From positions 27,162,176-27,226,175 of the forward strand of contig CM070723.1 of NCBI GenBank assembly GCA_036346275.1: a stretch of 64,000 nt of DNA. Reading direction: 5' to 3'. Below, in pieces: positions 48,130 to 59,436 of this stretch. A program made the translations under genes and the position numbers. Under the pieces are notes generated by a model, which did no database searches, was not told the origin of the DNA, and saw only the letters and a list, made by a program, of their open reading frames with translations. Origin of the DNA: Otatea glauca (Eukaryota; Streptophyta; Magnoliopsida; Poales; Poaceae). The stretch's first letter is position 1. Each line of letters begins with the position of its first letter.

Positions 48130-48724
48130 TAATTAGTGATTGTTTGGTGTGAACATTTTAGGTCGGTAGAGCTCAAATTAAGATCTAGCTAATTTAGTGA
48201 ATAAATTACAATTCTTATCCATTTTTGTGATTTAGTGGATTTTTAAATAATGAAAATTGCTAGATGGACCATTATATCTAATTATAATAATTTTAAATAA
48301 TGAAAAATTGTTATATGGAATTTTAAATAGTGAAAATTGCTAGATGAATTTTAAATTGTGAAAATTGCTAGATGAATATTTAAATAATGAAAAATGGTAG
48401 TTGGATTTTCCAATAATGAAAATTGGAAGAAACATTTTCAAATCTAATTATTTACAAATATATCCTTATTTTCAATTATATGCTTATTTTATGTATATTA
48501 ATTTAATTTATTAACACTACATAACAAATGAAATGAATAAATCATTTAAATAATAAAAAAGCTAAATGTATATTTAAATAATTAAAAAAGGTTGATGTAT
48601 TTTAATATAGTCAAAATTGTTAGATGGATTTTTAAATCTAATCATTTACAATTACATTGTTATTTGTAATTATAGGCTTATCTGATGTTTATTGATTTAA
48701 TTAATTAGCACTGCATGACTAATG
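48130..48724 (+). repeat. AT-rich degenerate short repeats in CACTA leader
   Basis: A unit like TTTAAATAATGAAAATTGCTAGATGGA repeats imperfectly from ~48235 to ~48640. Its likely place is the leader intron. No ORF. Confidence 0.6.
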
Positions 48725-49444
48725 TGTGGGCACCCGAAAATACGAATCGATCGTCACTCGTGCGTCAGACTTAGAGGTGACACTCATACTCCACTTAAGT
48801 GTATGATCACTGCCACCCGAAAGTCTCGTGCACGGAGTATTAACAAGATGGCCCTCACTCAGGCAAACATGAGTCACCTAGTTGCACCGTACACACTTAC
48901 GCAACCAAGAGAGTTTCGATTCCATTCCGAACAACCATACCGGGATTGAAAGCAACTCATCCAAGCATATCACTCGCCGTCCATCTTAGAACCTTGGTAT
49001 CGCCTACACTCACCAAGGGAAGCACGAGCAATAGCCAAAGAACGACGACCGCTCGAGTTTATGCAGTAGATGGTTGAAAACAATTCCAGGTACCCGGATA
49101 TGTGTCTAGTGCTAGTTCCCAAGATCAATGCCTAGCACCCACATATCCGCATTAGAGATGTATCGCAACACATACACAAATCTAAGCAGTTGGCATAGCA
49201 TAAACATAAACTAGAACTATTACAACTACATAATATTACAAGTAGTGGCCGACCGGCCAAATATTACATGCTAAAAGTAAATTGCAGCGGAATATAAACA
49301 TGAACCAAAATGAGGACAACGGTATGCCCATCCGATAACCCATAGGCAACCGACTTGGAAAAGCCCAAGTTCATCAATCAACATAGTCGTCAAACCCCGG
49401 AGCAAAGTATGAGTCGTCGGGGCACTACTCTTCCGTACCTTCGT

Positions 49445-50807
49445 CTATTTTATTTAGATTAAGCAACCATGAGTACATGTATGTACTCGCAAGACTTTAG
49501 TGTATGAAAATACAATAGATGCATGGCTAGAGCAAGGATAACAAGTTCCTACGCTAGTCTCATTTTCAGCATAAGGCAGATTTTATTTGCATCTATGTTT
49601 CAACAAACAATAATGGAATTGTAAGAAGCATTTAATAAAAAGATAATGATAGTAAGTAAAGCTCATATACATCGATTCACAGCCCTCCTTGGCTGAAAAC
49701 AGCGAGTAAAAATAGCCACCCTTGGCTCATAGATTTACCAACCCATTCCAACACCATTTCCAAAAGTTTTCACAAAACAAAGACTATACTTGACAGTATT
49801 CTCCCAAGTTACTCATGACCGCGATCATGGCTAATTAATTAGATTTTAATCTCTACAGAGAGTGTACACTTTACCCACATGACACATTCTAGCAATCATG
49901 CCAACCATGCCTCGCGATACTCATCGTACCCGATTTGCTAGACTGTCACGAAACCGTTCAACTAGCTAAAGCTTAGCCTTGTACTAGAGACAGTGATGTT
50001 AAATCCTTGCCATAGTTCCGGAGATCCTGAACCGATGGTGCCCCATCGTGAACTCTCCCCGTGAAGGCATGCACCGTTGTATTGGAATGCTTGGGCCCCA
50101 ACATCTCGCTGAAGGGAGAACCTACGAGCAACACCGTTACGAGTGTGCCCTTACTACTTCGGCCAACCAAAATGCAAGGTTAAACTTCAACTAATCTAAT
50201 GAGTTTAGGCTATCTCATACTAGCACATGTGGTTGCACCAAAACACTTAGGTGATAGCATCATGTTCGGTCCTTAATTGACCCGGGCGAGAATCTTCCCC
50301 TAATTACGCGTGAGGTCCTTTTCACGCCCCAAGTTTAAGCAATAACATGCCCGCGTCTAAACCTTAGTTTTGAGTTGAATTTTTATCAAATTACACGGAA
50401 ACCATACCTCGGTTCCGTTCCTTTAAACCAAGTTGCTTAAGCTAGATTGAAAATGTATCCCATTATTTAAAAGTCGTTCTAGTGAGCAAGTCTAAGTATG
50501 TACATAAATTATTTCGCAAGTATTACCCAAGTGACACTAAGTAATGTCTATACCAATACTAGGTTACAATGGCAAGTAATCAAATGACAAGGTAAAGGAA
50601 ATGCATACAATTGGGATTAGCTACCATTACCCACAATATAGCAAGTTTAAAACATGCACGCATGCATATAGTTTGATAAAACAACATAAGTTTGCAAATA
50701 TGGGATCAACATTATCAAAGGAGGGTGCTTGCCTGGTTGCTCTTCTTCTCGAATACAATCTGGATCGTAGTCAATATCAGTATCAATCGAGTCCAAGATT
50801 TTGTCGT
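49445..50807 (-). other. Predicted intron-split acidic mini-ORF in family C LTR
   Basis: Exon 1 is 50807-50733 on the minus strand, bounded by GTGTAG and the GC-type donor CCAG|GCAAGC; it reads DDKILDSIDTDIDYDPDCIR then EEEQP, strongly acidic. The intron runs 50732-49445 (1288 nt), with CTCAT ~25 nt before the acceptor AAAATAG. The next bases continue the frame as DEGTEE-stop; one base further on, another frame reads DDSYFAPGFDDYVD-stop, so a one-base indel may have shortened it. The arrangement matches family A. Confidence 0.45.
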
Positions 50808-53307
50808 CTACACGTCGAATAATAAGAACCGAGACAAAAGCAGATAACACCATATCAAATGGAGAAAAAAGAAATCAGATATAAATACAAAATTAAACCT
50901 TATCAATAAGAACATGATGATTTTGAGTTCCCAAGTTGTCACTTACATAACGTTTCCATTAGGATTCAATGCGTGAGAGGTTCTTTGTTTGAACTAGTTA
51001 CTTTCAGTTGTTGGTTATTTATATACTATAGTTATGAGCTTACATGAGGTGGTTTATGATTTCAAAGTCCTTTATTATATCTCTTTGCATCTAGTTATTC
51101 GGATTTTAGATGCTAAAATTATTTGGATTGATAAAAGTAAAACATTGGTTGAAAGGTTTCGCTTAATTAGTACTTAGCTTTAAGTGTTCATACATGGGAG
51201 TGATTTCTACATGTTAGATTTGGAATTTAAAGTTATTGGTCGATACTACTTAGTTACAGAACGATTCTTGCATTACCGATGTTCTGGTTTAAGACTTTCG
51301 ATTTCATTCGTCCATACAATATGGCTCTAGCAACGTTATCATTTAGGGTGATTGCTCTAACAAATTTTATATGATAAGCAAGTTGTAATTAAGATGTTTT
51401 TCTATACTTTGGTTGACCATATACTGGGGTATGTTTCTAGACCATTTCCCCCAAAATTTATGATTATCCGAGTAGTTTTACAAGCCATTAAAAGTGCTTA
51501 AGTGTTTCTAAAACTGCACAGTTTGTGATCGTTTAGGGTTCTTGCTTTAGTAGGATTCAGATACAAAGCAAGTTATAATTAAGATATTTTTCCATAATGT
51601 GGTAGTATATATATCATAAAATGTTATTGAGTTATTTTGTCACTATTTCACATTTATATAAGATATTTTACGGGTTACCGGAAAGGCTTATATGACCATG
51701 TTGTTTGCGTAGTTACGGTCCTGTTTTCTTTTAGCTATTGCGGCTGTACCTTACGGGGTAATCTAACCATTTTTTAGACATTAGTAAGGGACATTCCTAA
51801 GAGTGTTTTAAAGTTAGTTCAGCAATATTTTGCATTATTCGATATATTTTCCATATAAATGTTCATTGTGGCTTAATATGGCTTAACTCAAAATTATTCA
51901 AACTCATATTATTTTTTCATAGAAAGCAAGGACGTAATATTTTGGGGTCATAGGATTTGGCTTCATTGAGTTTGACGCTCATTCGCGAAAGTTACGGTCA
52001 TTTAAACATTTTACCGATTGCATGTTCGATTAACGAGCAACTAGTGCAAACCAAATTGAAATTTAATTTTTTTATATACTTATCATATATGCAATTCCAG
52101 GAGTTCAACTAAACTGGTTTCACCAATTTTTGAGCCCATTTGATTCATATTTTATCCATTTGAATTTTGCATTTTAGTAAGGTTTTCAATAATCAATTTT
52201 TGACTCAAAATACATTCAGATCTAAATGTTTTTATAGAAATGGAACGTCTAGGGTTGCAGGAGCATATGTGATTCATTTCATGATTTAAGGAGTTGGGGA
52301 TTTCATATTTCCTTCATAACACCTAAAATGGGACTTTTATCCAAACTCCATTTAAAAATTTTTATTGGAAGTAACATATGGATTTTTATTCCATAATCTA
52401 AATTCTTATGATTTAACACAAAATTAGAAATTTAATTTACCTAATTTGGAGCTTCCTAGCAGGAGATATACTCTAAAGAATTTGGATCAGCTACAATGTC
52501 TAATAGGAAAAAGGAAATGCGCTTTGTGAATAAAGGAAGCATCTTTCGTGATGAACTGGCCTAGCTCTTGAGTCACTGACCCGGTGTCCCCATAGGTCAT
52601 AGGCCCGGAAACAGGGGAGATCCAGAGCGCGGCGCCGGTGGTGAGCGGCGGCACTCAAAGAAGCAGGGCGATCGGGTGCTGCGGCCTGTGGCCTCAGCTT
52701 CGACCGGTGCTGGCCGGAACAATGCGCCACCGTGGCTCGGAGATGGAGGCGGCGGTGAGTGGCCGATCAGGAAAAATGGAACTCAATTAGACTTGGAAAG
52801 TCTTGGATTAAGCATAAATGGAGTCGTTTAAGTTCATTTTAGGGCTTATTTGCGATGGAGGGCCACCGGTGGCCGGACTTGGGGAAGACAGTCCTTCAAT
52901 GCGGCGGCATTGTGGGCAGGGGGAGCTGAAAGTGGGGCTTGCTCAGGTATCAGTGATGCCTAAGGATTCTCTGTGCGCAAGGAATCGAGGTGAAGTTCAT
53001 TGGAGCAGAAGAATTCATTTTCTTCCTTTTCGGTACCGCTCACGGGTAATGGCGAAAATGGCCTCAATTCCCTGGGTGGAGTCTAGTCGTAAGGTTGTGG
53101 CTCAGGTAGTGGAGGTTTTGGGATGCTCAAGGTTGCTCCTGGCTCGATGACCTGGGGAAAGACCCACCGAGCTGCCCAAATCGGGTTCCTTCCCTCTGTG
53201 GTGAAGTTGCGGCAATGGGGTGGCAGTGGCTAGCTAGGCGGGCAGGGGGAAATGGCATGGCCAAGTTAGGACTGGGCATGGCCCTAACGCAATGATGTAT
53301 TGGTGCA

Positions 53308-53787
53308 TGTTAGGAATTAATCTTGTTGTATAAGGTTGCATACATATTTGTTTTAGTTGATAGTTAAACGAGGTGTGCATGAATGTGTTCGTTTCTTAGA
53401 ACCAGCTTTAGTGTAGTAAATAAGTGGCATGATTAGTGGAGTCTGCATGCAGCACGTCTCACATGCAGTGGAGCCGAGTCCTCAGGAGCAGAGTTCGCGA
53501 GGGACGCGTGTGGCTGCAGAGGATTGCGTGGCAAGTCGTCAGGGCTAACTTCGTGCTGAAGCGCATGGGTTGTTACGTTCGTGCGCATATCGTGGCTGGG
53601 AGCATTGTATGCGTGCGTTATATAAGTCATGTATGAGTTACTAATTAAGATAAGAAGAAGATACAATAAAAAAGGGCAAAAGTTGTGTGGTGCCATAAAA
53701 ATCTGCATGTATTTCTTCTTCCTGATTCTTCACGTGAAAGTGTGAGCTGTGTCCACTGTGTTCGCGTGAGTTATTTCTTTGCTAACA
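53308..53787 (+). repeat. 5' LTR of gag-only copia element
   Basis: It runs from TGTTAGGAATTAATC to TTTGCTAACA and has a TATATAAG box at ~53619. Confidence 0.92.
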
Positions 53788-53789
53788 TC

Positions 53790-53802
53790 TGGTATCAGAG
53801 CC
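53790..53802 (+). other. Primer binding site of gag-only element
   Basis: TGGTATCAGAGCC begins two bases after the 5' LTR and is complementary to initiator Met tRNA. Confidence 0.92.
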
Positions 53803-53821
53803 AGATTCGGATCCTGCGGCT

Positions 53822-54660
53822 ATGGCGAACAACGATGTCGCCGACGGCAGCATCCGTGAGTTGCTATTGGTGCCAACGAGCATGGAAAGAGTTGTGATCT
53901 TGCAGTTTCCGATGCTCTCCAAGAGCAATTATGCTGCTTGGGCAATTAAGGTGAAGGTGTACATGAAGGCACAAGGCGTGTGGGAAGCTGTCGAGCCTGA
54001 TGTCACTGACACTCGCTTGGACCAGATGGCATTGGTGGCCATCTACCAAGGGATCCCCGATGAGATGCCCTTCATGTTGGCCGAGAAGACGGCAAAAGAA
54101 GCATGGGAGGCACTGAAAAGCATGTACATAGGTGCCGACCATGTCAAGGAGGCACGCGCACAGACCGTCAAAAGTGCGTTCGAGGGTTTGCGCATGAAGG
54201 ACATGGAGTCGGTAGATGACTTCACCATGAGATTGACGACTCTCGTCATTCAAATTCGTGGTCTTAGTGACAAGATGGAGGAGAGCTACATCGTGCAAAA
54301 ATTTCTCCGAGCTGTTTCGAACAAGTACCTGCAAATTGTCTCAACCATTGAGCAATTTAGGGAATTGAAGACGATGACGGTGGAAGAAGTGGCCAGGCGT
54401 CTCAAGGCGTACGAGGAGTGTGTGCGTGTTCACGACATCAACAATGAGGACAGACATCTTCTTCTCACTCATGCCCAATGGGAGTCCAAGTACAAGAACA
54501 AGGCGGTTTGAGCTCTGGGAAGAAAAAGAGTAACTTTGACAAGTTCAAGGTGCGTTGTTACAATTGTCAAGGATATGGGCATTTAGCTAGGGAGTGCCAA
54601 AAGCCGAAAAAGGAGGAGGCACTTCTCGCTAATGCGGATGAGGAGCCAGCATTGCTTTGA
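53822..54660 (+). pseudogene. gag: Copia-type gag with UBN2 domain and zinc knuckle, one frameshift
   Basis: The start is ATG 53822, 20 bases after the primer site. The UBN2 / DUF4219 gag domain of copia elements is seen from LSKSNYAAWAIKVKVYMKAQ (~residue 32) through AKEAWEALKSMYIGADHV and FLRAVSNKYLQIVSTIEQF to ~residue 200. A one-base-type frame change near 54500 leads into a second frame with GKKKSNFDKFKVRCYNCQGY, the CCHC knuckle CYNCQGYGHLAREC (~54554-54597), and a stop at 54658. Without the shift the protein would be ~280 residues, the normal length of a copia Gag, so the gene is nearly intact. It could supply or parasitise particle formation while relying on Pol from elsewhere. Confidence 0.88.
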
Positions 54661-54699
54661 AGATAAACGAGGAGGTGCTCAAAATAAAGGAAAACAAGA

Positions 54700-54712
54700 T
54701 TAAAGGGGTGAT
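54700..54712 (+). other. Polypurine tract of gag-only element
   Basis: TTAAAGGGGTGAT lies immediately before the 3' LTR and about 40 bases after the gag stop, which shows that pol is absent by design or by precise loss. Confidence 0.7.
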
Positions 54713-55191
54713 TATTAGGAATTAATCTTATTGTATAAGGTTGCATACATATTTGTTTTAGTTGATAGTTAAATGAGGTGTGCATGCATGTGTTAGTTTC
54801 TTAGAACCAGCATTAGTGTAGTAAATAAGTGGCATGATTAGTGGAGTCTGCATGTAGCATGTCTCGCATGTAGTGGAGCCGAGTCCTCAGGAGCGGAGTT
54901 CACGAGGGACGCGTGTGGCTGCAAAGGATTGCATGGCCAAGTCGTCAGGGCTAACTTTGTGCGGAAGCGCGTGGGTTATTACGTTCGTGCGCAGATCGTG
55001 GTTGGGAGCATTGTATGCGTGCGTTATATAAGTCATGTATGAGCTACTAATTAAGATAAGAAGAAGATACAAGAAAAGGGCACAAGTTGTGTGGTGCCAC
55101 AAAACTCTGCGTGTATTTCTTCTTCCTGATTCTTCACGTGAAAGTGTGAGCTGTGTCCACTGTGTTCGCATGAGTTATTTCTTTGCTAACA
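54713..55191 (+). repeat. 3' LTR of gag-only copia element
   Basis: It matches 53308-53787, starts TATTAGGAATTAATC (TG changed to TA) and ends TTTGCTAACA. Confidence 0.9.
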
Positions 55192-56522
55192 ATGCAAAGC
55201 TTTTTGACGACTTCGCGTTTTTGCTGACATAGGTCTCGGCTGCGCAGCAAAGTGACGGGACAAGTAGCAGCTAGGTAATGGCGAAGCTTGGCACGCAAAA
55301 GGAGCTGCGGCTCAGTGCAGTAGCGACGGGATGGAGCAAGCACAAGGCTCGAGGTCTACTGCCAACGCCGAACGGCATAGAGGGAGAGTAGGGAGTGAGA
55401 AGGAAGGAGGAGAGGGGCTGGCCAGTGGGGCCACAGGCGGCATCAGGGCCACTTCCAGTGGCTACTGGCTGGCGCTTGGTTGAGCTGAAGTTGCCTCACT
55501 GTGCATTGCGAAAATTTAATGGTAGAAGTGACTTGAGTGAGTTGGAAAGGCTAGAAAGAGGTGCTAGATTTCTTCAAAAAATTTACAACTTTTTGTGTTG
55601 GTGGTCCAAAGAGTCTAGTTCTCATTTTCCTTGGTTTTAGCTGATTCTCTCTTGCATTTTAAGAACAATAATTCTCCAAATTTGACTAATATCAAACTAT
55701 TTTTAAATTTTTAAGCTATATAGTAGTGTGCAAAAATTCTGGAAAAATTATATTTATACATCTTATGTGTCCTAGTATTTTATAAAATTATTTTCTATAG
55801 TATGTTGTTTGAGATTTCTATGAGTTTCTTTAATGTGTTAATTTGGGTATTTAAAAGTCACTAATTCCAAAAATCAAATCATGGAAGCAACTGAATGAAC
55901 CCAGAGATAAATTCAAATAAAAATCCAAATATGCAATAAGATTCATGACATGCTACTTTATTTATTTTTATAAAATTCTGACATTTGATAATATCATTTC
56001 AAATTAATTCTGCTTATGATTTCTCTTCAAAACTAAATGGGTTCACAAGTCTTTGAAAATTTCTGGAGATGACCATGGTGTTATTTGGGATCTCATATAA
56101 TTTTTTTTCTGGACTTTATCTCTTAAGTAGTTTTGGATTTTGTGTTATAGAGTAAAAGATAACAATTTATATAATCTATTTTCTAAAAAGCCGGAATTCA
56201 AGAGAGTTCTAAAAATATGGAATTTCAAAATAAGGTTTACATTTCGAACTTAACTTTAAAGTTTGTTTATTTTGGATGAAAACTTTAGTGCAATATCTTG
56301 CTCTTTTCTTTTAGGTTGAATACATGAAAATGAAGATAAGATGATGATTAGAATGAAAATCTTGGTTCCAGTTTGAAATTTTTATTCAATTCTATTTTCA
56401 AATTTCAAATATTTATTTTTCATATTTTTGAAATTCTCAGGATATTACATAATGTAAAGAATAAATTATTTTGTGATCGTTTATTGATTCACTGAAATTT
56501 AGTTTGATATAAATATTTGTAG

Positions 56523-59436
56523 ATGGACCGAAGGTGGATGTATGACACGGACCGTCGCAGCGCAGAGTTCTTTAATGGTGTGACTTATTTTCTGAACGCG
56601 GCTGCGGCGCACAAGTCCAAGAAGCTGGCGGACTATATGTGTTGTCCATGTGTTGATTGCAAAAATGAGAAGCTGTTTTCTACTATAGAGTCAACACGTG
56701 CACATTTGCTTCGAAGGGGTTTCAAGGCTGGCTATACCTGTTGGACTGAGCACAGTGAAGATGAGATTGTACATGAAGGGCAACACATTGATGAAGATAA
56801 TGGAGACAACGATATGACAGGGATCGAATATACGTTCGTTGATAGCCACAAAGATGATCTACATCAAATGTTGCGTCATGGGGAGGGGGACTTCACAAGT
56901 GAAAGAGTTTCAAAAGTTCCAGTGTATGGTAGAGGACTCTACAACACCATTGTACCTGGGCTGCAAGGAGGAGCACATAAAGCTGCATACCGTGCTTACA
57001 CTACTGCAGTTGAAGGTAAGCAATGGTTGGTCCGATAAGAGCTTCACTGAGCAGTTATGTCTTTTAGGGGACTTGCTTCCAGAGGGTAGCATGTTGCCTG
57101 CAACTGCGTACCAGGCCAAGTAGGTTGTCTGCTCATTGGGACTGAAAGTACATAGAATACACGCATGTCCAAATGATTGCATATTGTATCGCAATGAGTT
57201 TGCAGACTTGGATGCCTGTGCTATTTGCACAGCAAAGCGGTATAAAGGCAACGATAATGATATCGACAACGATGATGTCGGGGTGAAGCGTAAGAAGAAG
57301 AGATCCCTCCGTAAGGTGGTGTGGTATTTCCCTATAATCCCCCGTCTAAACCAATTATTTGCGAAACAAAAGGCATGCCCAATTGCTATGATATGGCACG
57401 CCGAAGAGCGTAAGAAGGATGGAATGCTCAGACACCCTGCTGATTCTGTGCAATGGATGAACATCGACAGACAATATAAGAAGCACTTTTCATATGATGT
57501 GAGGACTATAAGGTTCGTGTTGAGTACGGATGGGATGAATCCTTTTGGCAACATGAGTAGTCGTCATAACACATGGCCGATGACTCTATACATCTACAAT
57601 CTTCCTCCTTGGCTTTGTATGAACCGAAAGTTCATTATGATGCCACTACTGATCCAAGGGCCTAGGCAACCTGGCAATGATATCGATGTGTACCTCAAAC
57701 CATTGGTTGAAGATCTTCTAATATTGTTGAATGATGGTGTACGGCTATGGGATGAGTATAAAAGAGAGAATTTTATCCTACACGCATTGTCGTTCGTAAC
57801 CATCAATGATTACCCTGCCCTTGGTAATCTGTCATGCCAGACGGCAAAAGGCTTCAACGGATGCATCCAGTGCTTGGATGATACAACTAGCCGATGGCAG
57901 AAGAATGCTAGAAAATAGCTTACAAGCGGCAACGTAGGTTCCTCCGCAAGGATCAACTATACCATAATAATAAGAGAGCTTTTGACAGGACAAAGGAGAT
58001 TGCCTTAGCTTCGAAGAATCACACAGGGAAACAGATATTTGTGGCCGTAAAGGATCTTAAAATTATTCATAGAAAGGGAGTCGGTAGTACATCTATCCCG
58101 AGTTCACGTTATAAAGCTCCTTTCTGGAAAAAGAGATCAATATTTTGGATCTTACCTTATTGGAAGCACTTGGAAGTTCGACACGCAATCGACGTCATGC
58201 ACATAGAGAAGAACGTGTGTGAAAACTTGCTTGGTATCTTACTGGACATACCTAGCAAAATAAAAGATACACTCCAAGCACAGATGGATCTCGAAGATAT
58301 AAAACTCAAAAAGGAGCTACATCACGAAGACATGGATACAGGCAAAAAGTACCATCTCGCAGCCTGTTACACTCTGAGCAAGAAAGAAAAAATTAGCGCG
58401 TGCGAATGCTTGCACGGAGTCAAAGTTTCGTCTAGTTACTCTGCCAACATAAAGAGACTAGTCTCAATGAAAGACTTAAAATTAATTGGTATAGAGTCTC
58501 ACGATTGCCACGTGATGATGACACAGTAGATTCCAATTGCAATTAGGGGTGTTCTGCCAGAGAAAGTTCGAGACCCAATTATAAAGTTGTGTTCATTCTT
58601 CAACGCGATTTCACAAAAGGGCATCGATCCGTTAAAACTAGATAAGCTGCAGGAAGACATGGTCCACACTCTGTGTAGGCTTGAGATGTGTTTCCTTCCA
58701 TCTTTTTTTGATATTATGGTCCATCTCATTGTTCACATTGTGAAAGAGATACAGATTCTTGGTCCCGTGTTTGTACACCAGATGTACCCTTTCGATAGGT
58801 TCATGGGGGTTATAAAGAAATATGTTTGTAACCGACATCGATCGAAAGGCTGCATTGTTGGTGGTTAGGGAACCGAGGAGGTTATTGAGTTCTGTGTCGA
58901 TTATATGGATCTCAAACCGATTGGTGTGCCTATATCTTGGTATAAGGTGAGGCTACAGTGGAAAGGGACACTAGACGAGAAATCACACTGTACTAGCAAT
59001 CTAGCTTCATTCACACAAGCACATTTCACAGTTTTGGGACAATCAGTTGTGGTGGCCCCGTATGTCAACATGCACAAGAGCATGCTATCCAGAACAAACC
59101 TAGGGAAGTCAGAGGTTTGGATCTTGAGAGAGCATAGAGATAACTTCAGCGATTGGTTGCGTAGACACATGATGCATACAGAGACAAATTGCACTCAGTT
59201 GAAAGTGTTGGCTCAGGGACCGTCAACTACAATCCGGACATTCCAAGGATATGACACAAATGGTATTACATTTTATACAAGAGCACAAGATAAAAACAGC
59301 ACCAACCAAAACAGTTGTATCCGTATAGATGCCTATGACAGCAATGGAAATAGGAAAACCTACTACGGATTCGTAGAAGAGATTTGGGAGATTGACTATG
59401 GACCTTTGAAGGTCCCTCTCTTTCGGTGCCAATGGG
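56523..59436 (+). pseudogene. tnp2-like: TNP2-type CACTA transposase, broken and cut by copia LTR
   Basis: This enzyme would recognise and cut the CACTA ends. Domains in order: N-terminal transposon-associated zinc domain (MDRRWMYDTDRRSAEFFNGV; CCPCVDCKNEKLF, ~56640); the linker VSNGWSDKSFTEQLCLLGDL (~57015); the catalytic Transposase_21 region from ACPNDCILYRNEFADLDACA (~57160) through WHAEERKKDGMLRHPADS, VLSTDGMNPFG (an Asp of the active site, ~57520) and NDYPALGNLSCQTAKGFNGC (~57810); HAIDVMHIEKNVCENLLGIL (~58180; another Asp); DUF4218 (LCSFFNAISQKGIDPLKLDK, MYPFDRFMG); and DUF4216 (GITFYTRAQDKN, KTYYGFVEEIWEIDYG). Breaks: frameshifts near 56960 and 57910 and in-frame TAG at 57121, 58527 and 58866. 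The frame ends at FRCQWVK where the copia LTR begins (59437). Confidence 0.92.

Larger units (their letters stand above)
53308..55191 (+). mobile_element. Gag-only Ty1/copia element (TR-GAG type)
   Basis: A 1884-bp element has 480-bp LTRs (53308-53787 and 54713-55191), an initiator-Met tRNA primer site, one gag gene and a polypurine tract directly before the 3' LTR. There is no room for pol. The flanking bases GTGCA and ATGCA are a target duplicate with one mismatch. The LTRs differ at about 28 positions by eye (~6%). Terminal-repeat elements with only a GAG domain (TR-GAG) are a described non-autonomous class in plants. It lies within the family C solo LTR. Confidence 0.9.
48725..56449 (-). 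mobile_element. Gypsy-type solo LTR, family C (5.84 kb plus a nested 1.9-kb element)
   Basis: The ends are TGTGGGCACCCG on the left and GGATATTACA on the right; TAATG is duplicated at 48720-48724 and 56450-56454. Read on the minus strand it starts TGTAATATCC, as gypsy LTRs often do. It shares ordered blocks with families A and B, which sets the orientation. It contains a GC-rich block (52600-53280, 55230-55500), like the promoter block of family A. There is no internal domain, so it is a solo LTR. Confidence 0.9.
47572..59436 (+). mobile_element. CACTA (En/Spm) element, 3' end not in window, twice interrupted
   Basis: The 5' end is CACTACTACATAACCGACC, the CACTA terminal motif, followed by subterminal repeats and then a TNP2-type transposase gene on the + strand. 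A family C solo LTR (48725-56449) interrupts the leader before the transposase ATG, and a minus-strand copia element interrupts the gene at 59437. The bases before the end are TTT; the matching 3-bp duplicate and the other terminus lie outside the window. Confidence 0.9.

Noticed and set aside
56910..57554. 214-codon minus-strand ORF
   Set aside because: It lies antisense to the TNP2 transposase coding region and is explained by it.
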